This document shows positions 28,499-38,599 of a stretch of 64,000 nt of DNA, in pieces. The DNA lies in the NCBI RefSeq assembly GCF_025770765.1, contig NZ_JANZKY010000010.1:62001-126000 (forward strand), read 5' to 3'. The stretch is from Propionivibrio soli. Lineage in GTDB: Bacteria; Pseudomonadota; Gammaproteobacteria; Burkholderiales; Rhodocyclaceae. Positions within the stretch are counted from its first letter, which is position 1. Each line of letters starts with the position of its first letter. A program made the translations under genes and the position numbers. Below the pieces are notes generated by a model. The model made no database searches and was not told where the DNA came from. It saw nothing but the letters and a program-made list of their open reading frames with translations.

Positions 28499-31165
28499 CT
28501 ATTCGGGCGTCTCGGTCGGGGTCCCTTCACCGTCGCCTTCGTTGGCGGGTCCGTTTCCAACGTCGGTATCGTTGCCATTCTCGCTCGGTGCTACCCCGTT
28601 TCCGTTCTCCTGCTCGTCTTCCGTCTCAACGACTTTTTCGATCCCAGCGAGTTTCTCGCCTTCATCGAGAGAGATGAGTGTCACGCCCTGCGTCGCCCGC
28701 CCGAGTTCGCGGATTTCACGCACACGCGTGCGGATCAGGACGCCGCCCGTGGTAATCAGCATGATCTCGTCTTCGTCGCGCACCAGACGCGCGCCGATCA
28801 CCTTGCCGTTGCGCTCGCTCGCCGCGATCGCAATGACGCCTTGAGTACCGCGCCCCGAGTGCCGGAAATCAGCGAGCACCGTACGTTTCCCATAACCGTT
28901 TTCTGTGGCTACAAGCACCGTTTCCTGATGGTTCTCGGCAACGAGCAGCGAAAGGACTTGCTGCCCGTCACCCAGCTTCATGCCGCGCACGCCACGAGCC
29001 GTGCGGCCCATCGGGCGCACGTCCTCCTCGTCGAACCACACCGCTTTACCGGCGTCGGAGACCAGGACGATGTCCTGAGTTCCGCTGGTGATCTCGGCAC
29101 CGATCAGGAAGTCATTTTCGTCCAGAGCGACGGCGATGATCCCTGCCTTGCGCGGATTCGAGAAATCGGACAACGGTGTTTTCTTGACAGTGCCCTGCGC
29201 CGTGCACATGAAGATATAGCGGTCTTCGGTGAATTCCTTGATCGAGAGGATGGCGTTGATCTTCTCGCCTTCCTCGAGCGGGAACATGTTGACGATGGGC
29301 TTGCCGCGACTGTTTCGCGTTCCTTGCGGTACCTCGTAAACCTTGAGCCAATACACACGGCCACGGTTGGAGAAACACAAGATGTAGTCGTGCGTGTTGG
29401 CGATGAAGAGATGATCAACGAAGTCATCTTCCTTGATGATTGCCGCTTGCTTGCCACGGCCTCCCCGCCGTTGGGCACGATAATCGGCGAGCGGTTGCGA
29501 CTTGACGTAACCCGAGTGCGAGAGCGTCACCACCATGTCCTGCGGGGTGATGAAGTCTTCCATGCACAGGTCTTGGGTGTCGATAACGATCTCCGACCGC
29601 CGCTTGTCGCCGAATTGCGCGCGGACAGCCACGAGTTCGTCGCCGATGATCTCCGTAATACGCTCCGGACGCGCCAGGATGTCCATCAAGTCGGCAATCC
29701 GTTCGATCACTTCCTTGAAATCAGCAACGATCTTGTCGCGCTCGAGGCCGGTCAGACGCTGCAAGCGAAGGTCGAGAATTGCTTGGGCTTGGGCCTCGGA
29801 AAGCAGGTAGCCGCTCTTGGACAAACCGTACTCAAGCCCCAGCCCCTCGGGGCGCGTCGCATCAAGGGCCGCGCGCTCCAGCATCTCGGCAACGGTGTGT
29901 GATGACCAGAGCCGTCCCATCAACCCGCGCCGCGCGTCTGCCGGGGTCGGTGAAGCCTTGATCAGCGCGATGATTTCATCCACGTTATCGAGGGCGACCG
30001 CCAACCCCTCCTGGATGTGGGCCCGCTCGCGCGCCTTGCGCAACTCGAACACGGTGCGCCGAGTAATCACCTCCCGCCGGTGGGCGAGGAAGCAATCGAG
30101 CATTTGCTTGAGATTCAGCAACCGCGGCTGCCCGTCGACAAGGGCCACCATGTTCATGCCAAACGTATCCTGCAATTGCGTCTGCTTATACAGGCAATTG
30201 AGAACAACATCGGGCACTTCACCGCGCTTGAGTTCGATTACGACGCGCATACCCGATTTGTCGGATTCGTCGCGCAGGTCGGAAATGCCTTCGATCCGTT
30301 TTTCGTTGACCAGTTCGCTGATCTTTTCGAGCAATGCCCGTTTATTTACTTGATAAGGAATTTCGTCGACGATGATCGCTTGCCGATCGGCGCTGCCCTT
30401 GATCGGTTCGAAATGCGTCTTGGCGCGCATCACCACGCGACCGCGCCCCGTCCGATATCCTTCGCGCACCCCAGACACGCCGTAGATGATGCCCGCCGTC
30501 GGAAAATCGGGAGCCTGGACGATATCGATGAGATCGTCGATAGACATTTCCGGATTGCGCAGCAGTGCTAGGCAGGCATCCACGACTTCGTTCAGATTGT
30601 GCGGCGGAATGTTCGTCGCCATACCGACGGCGATTCCTGACGAACCGTTAATCAGGAGGTTCGGGATCCTCGTCGGCATGATCAACGGCTCCTGCTCGGA
30701 ACCGTCGTAGTTCGGGCCGAAATCAACCGTCTCCTTGTCGATATCCGCCAGCAGCTCGTGCCCAATACGGGCCATCCGGACTTCGGTATAGCGCATCGCC
30801 GCCGCGCTGTCGCCGTCGACCGAACCGAAGTTCCCTTGGCCGTCTACGAGCATATAGCGCAACGAGAAATCCTGCGCCATGCGGACGATCGTGTCATAGA
30901 CCGCTGTATCACCATGGGGGTGATACTTACCGATGACATCCCCGACGACGCGCGCTGACTTCTTGTAGGGTTTATTCCAGTCGTTCGAAAGTTCGTGCAT
31001 TGCAAACAAGACGCGGCGATGCACCGGCTTCAAACCATCGCGCGCGTCCGGTAGCGCTCGTCCGACGATGACGCTCATGGCGTAATCGAGGTATGAACGC
31101 CGCATTTCGTCTTCCAGGCTGATCGGAAGCGTTTCTTTAGCAAAGAGTTCCAAGGCTTGTTCCAT
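28499..31165 (-). CDS. gyrA: DNA gyrase subunit A
   Basis: Catalytic subunit of 888 residues that breaks and rejoins DNA during negative supercoiling. The catalytic tyrosine is Tyr126 in AMRYTEVRM. The quinolone-resistance region reads GDTAVYD, with Thr87 at the position of E. coli Ser83 and Asp91 at that of Asp87; Thr there is natural in several genera and does not prove resistance. The GyrA box QRRGGRGK marks the start of the C-terminal DNA-wrapping domain. The C-terminal tail is acidic, with many Glu, Asn and Gly residues. It heads the long minus-strand block that continues into pheA. Confidence 0.97.
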   Translation of the reverse strand: MEQALELFAKETLPISLEDEMRRSYLDYAMSVIVGRALPDARDGLKPVHRRVLFAMHELSNDWNKPYKKSARVVGDVIGKYHPHGDTAVYDTIVRMAQDFSLRYMLVDGQGNFGSVDGDSAAAMRYTEVRMARIGHELLADIDKETVDFGPNYDGSEQEPLIMPTRIPNLLINGSSGIAVGMATNIPPHNLNEVVDACLALLRNPEMSIDDLIDIVQAPDFPTAGIIYGVSGVREGYRTGRGRVVMRAKTHFEPIKGSADRQAIIVDEIPYQVNKRALLEKISELVNEKRIEGISDLRDESDKSGMRVVIELKRGEVPDVVLNCLYKQTQLQDTFGMNMVALVDGQPRLLNLKQMLDCFLAHRREVITRRTVFELRKARERAHIQEGLAVALDNVDEIIALIKASPTPADARRGLMGRLWSSHTVAEMLERAALDATRPEGLGLEYGLSKSGYLLSEAQAQAILDLRLQRLTGLERDKIVADFKEVIERIADLMDILARPERITEIIGDELVAVRAQFGDKRRSEIVIDTQDLCMEDFITPQDMVVTLSHSGYVKSQPLADYRAQRRGGRGKQAAIIKEDDFVDHLFIANTHDYILCFSNRGRVYWLKVYEVPQGTRNSRGKPIVNMFPLEEGEKINAILSIKEFTEDRYIFMCTAQGTVKKTPLSDFSNPRKAGIIAVALDENDFLIGAEITSGTQDIVLVSDAGKAVWFDEEDVRPMGRTARGVRGMKLGDGQQVLSLLVAENHQETVLVATENGYGKRTVLADFRHSGRGTQGVIAIAASERNGKVIGARLVRDEDEIMLITTGGVLIRTRVREIRELGRATQGVTLISLDEGEKLAGIEKVVETEDEQENGNGVAPSENGNDTDVGNGPANEGDGEGTPTETPE

Positions 31166-31446
31166 TGATCTATTCGGGGAATTCGTGCGAAAAACCGAAC
31201 TTCGGGGGCGATGTTGGCGTCTGCGGAAACGTTTGATTCTACCACCTGAGCGCTCTACCCCGGAACATCGGCAAATAAACGAGGCATATGGGGAAATCGC
31301 CGTCTAGACACAGCCAAGCCCTTGATTCTTTCCTCGCGACGAAGCAAATGACGACATCCGCGCTTCGTGTTAGCTCCGAAGCAAAGTAAGCTAGGGCCGC
31401 TTTCCCGGACTTTTTCGCCTCCCCCCAATGTACGAGAACACGCCTC

Positions 31447-32778
31447 ATGAACGCACCCGTCGCCGTTGATCTTGTTATCGAAGCAAAGTGGATCGTCCCC
31501 GTCGAGCCGGCGAACGCCGTCCTTGAAAATCATGCCGTAGTAATCGACGAAGGCAAGATTGTTGCAATTTTGCAACAGCCCGATGTTGTCCATCGTTTCA
31601 CGCCTCGCCAAGTAAAATGCCTCCCCCATCACGTGCTGATCCCAGGGTTGGTAAACCTGCATACGCATGCAGCAATGACACTGCTCCGAGGGCTCGCAGA
31701 CGACCTTCCGCTCATGGAATGGCTGGAAAATCACATTTGGCCCGCTGAAAGCAGGCATGTTTCCGCGCAATTCGTGCATGACGGAACACTGCTCGCGTGC
31801 GCCGAAATGCTGCGGGGAGGCATTACCTGCTTCAACGACATGTATTTTTTCCCGAAAGCGGCAGCAAAGGCGGTCCTCGCGTCTGGAATCCGTGCCGTAC
31901 TTGGCCTGATCACCTTCGATTTTTCAACGAGTTACGCCTCAGACGCCGATGATTACTTTGCAAAAGGACTTGCCGCACGCGACGAGTTGCGAGACGAACC
32001 GTTACTCGGGTTTTGCATCGCCCCGCACGCTCCTTACACGGTCAGCGATCGCAACTTTGGCAAAGCGTTAACGCTCGCCGAGCAATGTGATCTCCCCATC
32101 CATGTCCATTTACATGAAACTCATCAGGAACTTGCCATTGGCATAGAAAAATTCGGCGTTCGCCCCGTCGAACGCCTACGAGGCTTAGGACTGCTGAGCC
32201 CGAGCCTGATTGCCGCACACGGCGTTCATTTGGAACCAAACGAAATTGACTTATTGGCAGATCACGGGTGTTCCGTCGCTCACTGCCCGAGTTCAAATCT
32301 GAAGCTAGCCTCTGGCATCGCCCCCATTGCTCAACTGACCGCCAGCCGAGTAAACGTAGGGCTGGGAACGGATGGAGCGGCAAGTAACAACCGCTTGGAC
32401 ATTTTCGCGGAGATGCGCCTCGCAGCCCTGCTCGCAAAAGGGTTCAGCGGCCAGGCCGACGCCGTACCCGCACACTTTGCCCTACGCATGGCGACCCTTG
32501 GCGGAGCGCAAGCGCTGGGTCTCGACAAGAAGATCGGAACGATTGCCGTAGGAAAATTCGCGGATATCTGCGCCGTCAATATTCATGACATCGGTCTTTC
32601 ACCATGCTATGATGTGATTTCGCACCTGGTTTATGTCGCTGGACGCGAGTCTGTTACCGATGTTTGGGTGGCTGGCGAATGCCGAGTGGAAGACGGCATC
32701 TTGCTTGCTATGGACGAATTGGAGTTGATAAAACTCGGCGCTTTGTGGCAGAATCAAATTCGTCCGCGCAATTTTTGA
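31447..32778 (+). CDS. mtaD: 5-methylthioadenosine/S-adenosylhomocysteine deaminase-type amidohydrolase
   Basis: Amidohydrolase of 443 residues from the TRZ/ATZ group. The metal ligands are His72 and His74 in NLHTHAAMTLLRG, with later motifs HLHET, AHGVHLE and LGTDGAASNN. Relatives with this architecture deaminate methylthioadenosine, adenosylhomocysteine or adenosine; MtaD upstream of ubiG is a frequent arrangement in proteobacteria. The gene is more A/T-rich than the rest of the window (for example only 24 of 60 bases G/C at 32101-32160), which may mean a different history or weaker codon selection. Exact substrate is uncertain. Confidence 0.87.
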   Translation: MNAPVAVDLVIEAKWIVPVEPANAVLENHAVVIDEGKIVAILQQPDVVHRFTPRQVKCLPHHVLIPGLVNLHTHAAMTLLRGLADDLPLMEWLENHIWPAESRHVSAQFVHDGTLLACAEMLRGGITCFNDMYFFPKAAAKAVLASGIRAVLGLITFDFSTSYASDADDYFAKGLAARDELRDEPLLGFCIAPHAPYTVSDRNFGKALTLAEQCDLPIHVHLHETHQELAIGIEKFGVRPVERLRGLGLLSPSLIAAHGVHLEPNEIDLLADHGCSVAHCPSSNLKLASGIAPIAQLTASRVNVGLGTDGAASNNRLDIFAEMRLAALLAKGFSGQADAVPAHFALRMATLGGAQALGLDKKIGTIAVGKFADICAVNIHDIGLSPCYDVISHLVYVAGRESVTDVWVAGECRVEDGILLAMDELELIKLGALWQNQIRPRNF

Positions 32779-32856
32779 TCAAGTTTTCCCGATAATTAGG
32801 CGTAACGGGCCAAGCGGAGTCGGTTCCGCGGGCTATAACTAACGAGGTGAATCCAG

Positions 32857-33540
32857 ATGAAAAAAACTGTAAAACATTCAATTTTCGCCGTAGTGGCCAC
32901 AACTCTTGGTCTCTTCGCGTCGTTGGCGCAAGCCCAGGCGGTTGACAGCGTTTACCTTATCGACGGTCGCGGTGAAGTTGCGACGAACAGCACGGGCCTG
33001 TGCTGGCGTACGGGTTACTGGACGCCAGCAGCGGCGGCGAAGGATCCGAACGGCTGCAAGTGCGACAAGGATCTGCTGCCGAAGGAAGTCTGCGAACCGA
33101 AGGTTGCTGCTCCTGCCGCTGCTCCCGCTGCTCCTGCCGCTGCGGCAACGAAGCCTGCTGGTGACAAGATCACGGTGGCCGCCGACGCTCTGTTCGACTT
33201 CAACAAGTCGACTCTGCGTCCCGAAGGCAAGGCGAAGATCGACGAAGTCGTCGCCAAGGCCAACAACCTCGTGCTCGAAGTCGTGATCGCGGTTGGCCAC
33301 GCAGACCGTATTGGTAGCGCCGCCTACAATCAGAAGCTCTCTGAAAAGCGCGCTGCTGCGGTCAAGGACTACATGGTCAGCAAGGGCATCCCGGCCAACC
33401 GTGTCTATACCGAAGGCAAGGGCAGCAAGCAGCCGGTCACCAAGCCGGGCGATTGCAAGGGTCCGAAGAGCCAGAAAGTTATCGCTTGCCTGCAACCTGA
33501 TCGTCGCGTCGATATCGAAATCATCGGCACGTCGAAGTAA
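32857..33540 (+). CDS. OmpA-family outer-membrane/peptidoglycan-binding protein
   Basis: Exported protein of 227 residues with a signal peptide ending in AQA near residue 28. A short Cys-containing N-terminal part (STGLCWRTGYW, NGCKCDKD, KEVCEPK) is followed by an Ala/Pro linker and an OmpA_C domain (FDFNKSTLRPEGKAKIDEVV, LSEKRAAAVKDYMV, PDRRVDIEI) that binds peptidoglycan. There is no eight-strand barrel, so it resembles the Neisseria RmpM type, which tethers porins to the wall. Codon use is strongly biased, consistent with high expression. An excellent terminator follows the gene. Confidence 0.9.
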   Translation: MKKTVKHSIFAVVATTLGLFASLAQAQAVDSVYLIDGRGEVATNSTGLCWRTGYWTPAAAAKDPNGCKCDKDLLPKEVCEPKVAAPAAAPAAPAAAATKPAGDKITVAADALFDFNKSTLRPEGKAKIDEVVAKANNLVLEVVIAVGHADRIGSAAYNQKLSEKRAAAVKDYMVSKGIPANRVYTEGKGSKQPVTKPGDCKGPKSQKVIACLQPDRRVDIEIIGTSK

Positions 33541-33558
33541 CTCGGTAAGTTGAAAAGA

Positions 33559-33584
33559 AAGCCCTGCTCCGGCAGGGCTTTTTT
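33559..33584 (+). terminator. Rho-independent terminator after the OmpA-family gene
   Basis: A 9-bp perfect stem AAGCCCTGC/GCAGGGCTT with loop TCCG is followed by TTTT. It starts 19 bases after the stop codon and separates the highly expressed OmpA-type gene from ubiG. Confidence 0.9.
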
Positions 33585-33614
33585 ATTCCTGGAATTCGGT
33601 GATACCCTTTCCCA

Positions 33615-34316
33615 ATGGTTAACGCTGACGCCACAGAACTCGACAAATTCAGCCAGCTTGCTCATCGCTGGTGGGACCCGAGCAGCGAGTTCAAACCGCT
33701 GCACGATATCAATCCTCTTCGCTTGGGGTGGATAGACCACCATGCCTCACTCGCCGGAAAGAACGTCCTTGATGTAGGCTGTGGGGGCGGCATCCTGTCG
33801 GAAAGCATGGCTGAGTTTGGCGCCACAGTAACCGGCATCGACTTGTCGGAAAAAGCGCTCGGCGTCGCCCGGCTGCACCTACTCGAAAGCGGTCGGCAAG
33901 TCAGTTACCGACATGTTTCGGTTGAAGACTTGGCGCAGGAAATGCCATCCGCGTTCGATGCCATAACCTGTATGGAATTGCTCGAACACGTTCCTCGCCC
34001 GGCGAGCGTTATTTCGGCATGTGCGGCACTCGTCAAACCGGGAGGACATGTGTTCTTCTCGACGCTGAATCGAAACGCAAAAGCGTATCTCCTGGCGGTG
34101 ATTGGAGCAGAGTACGTCCTTGGCATGCTGCCAAAAGGCACGCACGAATATGCCAAATTCATTAGACCATCCGAGCTATCGCGATGGGCCAAGGGAGCGA
34201 GACTGGAGCCTGATGAGTTGATTGGCATGTCGTACAACCCACTGAGCAAGCGGTACTGGCTCGGTTCAGATACCGACGTCAACTACCTCATGCACACCGT
34301 CAAGATCACGGCTTAG
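33615..34316 (+). CDS. ubiG: Ubiquinone biosynthesis O-methyltransferase
   Basis: SAM-dependent methyltransferase of 233 residues that carries out both O-methylations in ubiquinone synthesis. It begins with the typical [15 protein letters not shown] stretch, has the SAM motif [13 protein letters not shown] at residues 51-63 and the later [10 protein letters not shown]. The gene follows the ompA-type gene as in many betaproteobacteria. The phosphoglycolate phosphatase gene gph, which often comes next, is not present here. Confidence 0.94.
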   Translation: MVNADATELDKFSQLAHRWWDPSSEFKPLHDINPLRLGWIDHHASLAGKNVLDVGCGGGILSESMAEFGATVTGIDLSEKALGVARLHLLESGRQVSYRHVSVEDLAQEMPSAFDAITCMELLEHVPRPASVISACAALVKPGGHVFFSTLNRNAKAYLLAVIGAEYVLGMLPKGTHEYAKFIRPSELSRWAKGARLEPDELIGMSYNPLSKRYWLGSDTDVNYLMHTVKITA

Positions 34317-34665
34317 GGCAAGAAAGGCTCTTTCTTCGATCCACTCAGGCATGGCCTCGCTGCCGTTCTCCTTGGCGAATAACTACGTGACGCCATGCGG
34401 ATACGGTCACCGATTCGGTTGTTCTCGGCCTGTCGGGACTTTTGCCGAGGCTTAAGCAAAGCCGGGGCTACACAAGAAACGCCTCCCAGCACACGTTTCA
34501 CGGCAACCGTCTGTTTCCTCTAGTCACGTTCCAAGAGAAGACGATATTTTTCTTTTGTTCAACATGTCGTGATTCCTGTATCCTCAGCGCCTTTTGCGAT
34601 GAGGCGAGGACTCTGCCGCCGTGCCGGTGTATCCTTGCGAAATTTCCACATCCAAGGAGCCATTC
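34317..34665. other. Intergenic region before the amino-acid transporter operon
   Basis: About 350 bases with no supported gene. A short plus-strand frame at 34442-34678 has no domain character. The stretch around 34530-34570 is A/T-rich and may hold the transporter promoter. No riboswitch or strong hairpin was recognised. Confidence 0.5.
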
Positions 34666-35436
34666 ATGCGATTCTTGACTCGACTGCTGACCGTCGTCGT
34701 TCCGTTCTCGATGCTGCTTGCCACCCCCGCCCTAGCTCGTGACTGGCAAAAGATTCAGGAATCCGGAACGATCGTTGCCGCAACCGAGGGGGCCTTTGCG
34801 CCGTTCAATTACTATGAAGGCTCCAAACTTACCGGCTACGAGGTCGACGTCGCCGAAGCACTAGCCAAGAAGCTCGGCTTGAAACTCGAGTGGAAAGTCG
34901 TTCCTTTCGACGCTCAACTGGCCGCCGTCAAGCAAGATCGGTTCGATTTCGCCATCGCCTCGCACGGTTATACGAAGGAGCGTGCGAAGGCGGTCGACTT
35001 CGCCAGCCCGCACTACTGCACCGGCGGCCAGATCGCTGCACCAAAGGACGGCCCGCTTACGGTAGCGTCATTGAAGGGAAAGTCCGTCGGCGTACAAATC
35101 GCGACGAGCTATTTCGAGGCAGCGAAGAAGATTCCCGGAGTCAAGGAAGTGAAGACCTACAAGGCCGACCCGGAAGCATTCTCAGCACTCAAGGCAAAGA
35201 AAATTGACGCGTGGATTTCCGACCGCTTCACGATTATGGAGACGTTGAAGAAAACCCCGGATGCAGGGATCGTGGCTGGCGAGCAGGTTTTTGTGGAGCG
35301 CGTATCGCTCATTATGCGCAAGGACAACAAGGAGTTTATGGATAAGATTAACCAAGCCCTCGCCGATTTGACGAAAGACGGCACGCTGGCCACGATTTCC
35401 GACAAGTATTTCAAGACGGACATTACCTGTCGCTAG
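34666..35436 (+). CDS. Polar amino-acid ABC transporter, periplasmic binding protein
   Basis: Binding protein of 256 residues with a signal peptide (cleavage after ALA near residue 23) and a SBP_bac_3 domain (GTIVAATEGAFAPFNYYE, then LTGYEVDVAEALAKKLGL). AAGGAG lies seven bases before the ATG at 34666 and decides the start; the frame is open 15 codons further up. The family binds glutamine, arginine, cystine or related amino acids. It is followed by one permease and one ATPase, the minimal set for such a transporter with a homodimeric permease. The amino acid cannot be named from sequence alone. Confidence 0.9.
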   Translation: MRFLTRLLTVVVPFSMLLATPALARDWQKIQESGTIVAATEGAFAPFNYYEGSKLTGYEVDVAEALAKKLGLKLEWKVVPFDAQLAAVKQDRFDFAIASHGYTKERAKAVDFASPHYCTGGQIAAPKDGPLTVASLKGKSVGVQIATSYFEAAKKIPGVKEVKTYKADPEAFSALKAKKIDAWISDRFTIMETLKKTPDAGIVAGEQVFVERVSLIMRKDNKEFMDKINQALADLTKDGTLATISDKYFKTDITCR

Positions 35437-35454
35437 TAACGCCCGTACGTCAAA

Positions 35455-36213
35455 ATGAACTGGACGAAGCGCTATCCCGGATGGACGATGTTCGGGTCCA
35501 TGGTCGGTCTGTTGTTTTTTCTTTGGGGGGTAGCAATTCCGCTGTCCGCCGCACCGGACCCGATCGGTCCGGCGGCGCAGCAATTCGCGGAAGGTACCCG
35601 GATCACCGTATGGCTGACGGTGATCTCCGGGTCGGCCGGTGTGGTGTTAGGCGTGATCGCGGGAATGGGCAAGCTCTCGAAATTTCTGCCGCTACGCTGG
35701 CTTTGCGACTTTTACGTGTGGCTGATCCGTGGAACGCCTCTACTTCTGCAGATTCTCTTCGTATGGCTGGCACTGCCGTCCATTCTTCCCGAGGGGGTTG
35801 TGCTCTCCGATTTTGCGTGTGCGGCCATCGCTCTGGCACTTAACGTCGGCGCCTATAACACCGAATGCGTGCGTGCCGGCATCCTCGCCGTTCCGCATGG
35901 CCAAATCGAAGCCGCGCGCGCTCTCGGGCTTACGCCCCTCCAAGGTTTTGTCGATGTCGTGTTGCCGCAGAGCTTGCGCGTTGCTCTTCCAGCGCTAGCC
36001 AACAACCTAGCCTCTCTCGTCAAAGATTCTTCGTTGGCCTATGTAATCAGCGTCGTCGAGTTGACGATGGTCGGATACCGTGTGCAAGCGGAAAGCTATC
36101 AGCCAGTACCCGTTTTCCTCACCATAGGCGTCATTTACCTAATCCTGACGACAGCATTTACAACCCTCACCGCAGCCCTCGAAACGCGGCTTGAGGTCGG
36201 TCAGAAACGGTAA
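35455..36213 (+). CDS. Polar amino-acid ABC transporter permease
   Basis: HisM/GlnP-type permease of 252 residues. After an N-terminal helix (MFGSMVGLLFFLWGVAIPL) come the family motifs GTRITVWLTVISG and WLIRGTPLLLQILFVW and the coupling loop EAARALGLTPLQGFVDVVLPQ. It would form the membrane channel as a homodimer, since no second permease is nearby. It lies 18 bases after the binding protein gene and 9 before the ATPase gene. Confidence 0.92.
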   Translation: MNWTKRYPGWTMFGSMVGLLFFLWGVAIPLSAAPDPIGPAAQQFAEGTRITVWLTVISGSAGVVLGVIAGMGKLSKFLPLRWLCDFYVWLIRGTPLLLQILFVWLALPSILPEGVVLSDFACAAIALALNVGAYNTECVRAGILAVPHGQIEAARALGLTPLQGFVDVVLPQSLRVALPALANNLASLVKDSSLAYVISVVELTMVGYRVQAESYQPVPVFLTIGVIYLILTTAFTTLTAALETRLEVGQKR

Positions 36214-36222
36214 TCGATCAGC

Positions 36223-36981
36223 ATGAGCGACCCCAATAATCAAAAGCAGATCATCGTCGCGCGCAATGTCGACAAGCGATTCGGTTCCTTTTATGCGTTG
36301 CGCGGCGTAAGCGCCACTTTTTTCGAAGGACAGGTGACGGCTATCGTCGGTCCGTCGGGATCAGGGAAATCGACTTTTCTGCGCACACTGAACCGACTCG
36401 AAACCCATGACGGCGGCGAGATCATCGTCGACGGAATCGAACTCAACGACGATATCCAGCATCTCGATGCCATACGGCGCGAGGTGGGCATGGTTTTCCA
36501 GAGTTTTAACCTGTTCTCCCACCTGACGATTCTCAGGAACATCACGCTGGCTCCAATGCGCGTGCGGAAAATGCGGCGCGATGAGGCTGAGGCGAAGGCG
36601 CTGGCCCTGCTCGACCGCGTCGGTCTAAAGAATCAGGCCCACAAATACCCGGTCCAACTCTCCGGCGGCCAGCAACAGCGGGTGGCTATCGCCCGCGCCT
36701 TGGCTATGGACCCGAAGGTTTTGCTTTTCGACGAGCCAACCTCAGCGCTCGACCCGGAAATGGTCAATGAAGTATTGACCGTCATGCGCGAGTTGGCACA
36801 CACGGGGATCACAATGCTGGTCGTCACCCATGAGATGGGCTTTGCCCGTGAAGTTGCAGACCGGGTGATTTTCTTCGACGAGGGGACGATCCTGGAGGAC
36901 ACGACGCCCCACGCATTCTTCACCAATCCGGACCATGAGCGGGCACAAGCGTTCCTGTCGCAGGTACGGCACGGCTTCTAG
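36223..36981 (+). CDS. Polar amino-acid ABC transporter ATPase
   Basis: HisP/GlnQ-type ATPase of 252 residues. Walker A is GPSGSGKS, the signature is LSGGQQQR, Walker B is [13 protein letters not shown], and the switch histidine is in VVTHEMGFA. All catalytic motifs are intact, in contrast to the importer near the left end of the window. It completes the three-gene transporter and is followed after 12 bases by a MarC gene that is probably cotranscribed. Confidence 0.93.
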   Translation: MSDPNNQKQIIVARNVDKRFGSFYALRGVSATFFEGQVTAIVGPSGSGKSTFLRTLNRLETHDGGEIIVDGIELNDDIQHLDAIRREVGMVFQSFNLFSHLTILRNITLAPMRVRKMRRDEAEAKALALLDRVGLKNQAHKYPVQLSGGQQQRVAIARALAMDPKVLLFDEPTSALDPEMVNEVLTVMRELAHTGITMLVVTHEMGFAREVADRVIFFDEGTILEDTTPHAFFTNPDHERAQAFLSQVRHGF

Positions 36982-36993
36982 CGCGGCCTAGGC

Positions 36994-37590
36994 ATGAACG
37001 GCGAGCTGTTTTCCTCTGTTTTCGTCCTGCTGCTCGTACTCGACCCGCTCGGCAACATTCCATTCGTTCTTTCCCTCCTGCGCAACGTTCCTCAATCACG
37101 CCGCCCGGCGATCATCCTGCGCGAATGCGCCATAGCAGTCGTCGTTCTGATCGTTTTTCTTTTCGTCGGCGACCACCTTCTCGTGGCGATGAAGTTGAGC
37201 GACCCCGCACTCGAAATCGCTGGCGGCCTCATTCTCTTCCTGATCGCTTTGCGCATGGTTTTTCCACCAGCCGATCGTGGTTCAGCGGAACACGAAATGG
37301 ATGGGGAACCGTTCATCGTCCCCCTCGCCGTTCCGATGATCGCCGGCCCCTCGGCGCTGGCTACGGTGCTGCTTGCCTCACGACAGTCCGGTCAAATGAC
37401 GGTGTGGCTCAGCGCGGTCGTAATAGCAAGCGCCATAAACGCCGTATGCCTGCTCGCCTCGGGTTGGTTTGCCCGTCTGTTCGGCAAGGCCGGCATGGAA
37501 GCGCTGGAACGCCTAATGGGGTTGATCCTAACCACCATGGCGGTGCAAATGCTGATCTCGGGAATCAGGATCGCTTTTCGTTTAGGCTAA
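36994..37590 (+). CDS. MarC-family membrane protein (YhgN-like)
   Basis: Integral membrane protein of 198 residues with about six helices. It starts with the characteristic segment VLLLVLDPLGNIPFVLSLL and has the repeated counterpart PLAVPMIAGPSALATVLL in the second half, as in MarC/YhgN/YchE proteins. Their function is unresolved; the early link to multiple antibiotic resistance was not borne out for E. coli MarC. It shares an operon with the amino-acid transporter. Its 3' end overlaps the convergent EamA gene by 26 bases. Confidence 0.88.
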   Translation: MNGELFSSVFVLLLVLDPLGNIPFVLSLLRNVPQSRRPAIILRECAIAVVVLIVFLFVGDHLLVAMKLSDPALEIAGGLILFLIALRMVFPPADRGSAEHEMDGEPFIVPLAVPMIAGPSALATVLLASRQSGQMTVWLSAVVIASAINAVCLLASGWFARLFGKAGMEALERLMGLILTTMAVQMLISGIRIAFRLG

Positions 37591-38485
37591 CACCCGCCGG
37601 TGCGCGCGCCGGCCAGAGAGGGACCAGTTGCACCGCCAGGATGCATGCGAAGATCAGAGAACACCCCGCGAGCCCCGTCGGGCTTAACCGATCCCCCATC
37701 ATCAGGAAACCGAACAAGGCCGCAAACAGGGTCTCGGCGGAGAGAATGACCGCCGCATCGGCCGCCTCCGCGTAGCGTTGCCCAACTACCTGCCCGGTGT
37801 AGGCCACACCAACAGAAAGAACGCCGGTATAGACGATCGGCACAGCCGCTCCGAGGATGGCCTGTACCGTGATCGTTTCCGTCAGGAGTGCCCAGAGTAG
37901 GCAGGCAATGCCACAGGTCAGGAATTGGCCCGCGGCGACGAGAAAAGGGGCCTCCATGCGGTCAGCAATGCGCCCGACAAACAGCACGTGCAGCGCCCAA
38001 AAAATGCTGCTCGCAATAACCCAGGCGTCCCCGACCCCAAGGCTCACGTTACCGGCCCCGGACAACAACCACGTCCCCACCACGCAGCCAAGCGAGGCGG
38101 GCCAGACCGCCCAGTGGGGATGCACGCGCATAATCACCCACGAGGCGACGGGCACGAGGGGAACGTAAAGGGCGGTAAGAAACCCTGCGTTGGTTACGGA
38201 AGTCGAAACCAAACCAATTTGCTGGAAAACGGCACCGAAGGTCAAGAGCAATCCCAACACCAAGATCCCACTCGCCTCACGTCGCCCCGGTTTCAATCCG
38301 CGTGCCGCAATCTGCCGCCAATCCCTCCACGCCAGCGGCGCGACGACACAGACGCCCAATAGGAAGCGCACCCCCGTGAATGTAAAGGGTCCCAGTCCTT
38401 TCATTCCCTGGGCCTGAGCGACGAACGCCGACCCCCAAATGAGAGCGACCGCGAGAAGGAGAAAATTTGCTCGAGTACGTGTCAC
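37565..38485 (-). CDS. EamA/DMT-family transporter
   Basis: Membrane protein of 306 residues with ten predicted helices in two EamA repeats, the first beginning LLLAVALIWGSAFVAQAQGM and the second WVIASSIFWALHVLFVGRIA. The family exports or imports amino acids, nucleobases and other metabolites across the inner membrane; the substrate is unknown. The start is a GTG without a clear ribosome site, so the true start may differ by a few codons. The last 26 bases overlap the convergent marC-type gene. Confidence 0.88.
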   Translation of the reverse strand: MTRTRANFLLLAVALIWGSAFVAQAQGMKGLGPFTFTGVRFLLGVCVVAPLAWRDWRQIAARGLKPGRREASGILVLGLLLTFGAVFQQIGLVSTSVTNAGFLTALYVPLVPVASWVIMRVHPHWAVWPASLGCVVGTWLLSGAGNVSLGVGDAWVIASSIFWALHVLFVGRIADRMEAPFLVAAGQFLTCGIACLLWALLTETITVQAILGAAVPIVYTGVLSVGVAYTGQVVGQRYAEAADAAVILSAETLFAALFGFLMMGDRLSPTGLAGCSLIFACILAVQLVPLWPARAPAGVSLNEKRS

Positions 38486-38599
38486 AGTTCGAATTGCGGA
38501 GGAAACCTGAAAGTGTAGCGCAGGACACGCCGACGCCCTAGCGGGGCGGGCTTAGCGGACCTCGCACGAGAAGAACCGGAATGAGAGCCCTTCTTTCCC

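Noticed and set aside
28460-29902. Open frame of 480 codons opposite gyrA
   Set aside because: Shadow of the gyrase C-terminal domain, with an erratic composition and no family motif.
30890-30920. Quinolone-resistance mutation in gyrA
   Set aside because: Thr at the Ser83-equivalent position is the natural residue in several genera, and the Asp87-equivalent is intact; resistance cannot be inferred.
31255-31779. Minus-strand frame spanning the gyrA-mtaD gap and the start of mtaD
   Set aside because: It overlaps the well-supported mtaD gene, has no ribosome site and a cysteine- and arginine-rich composition untypical of a real protein.
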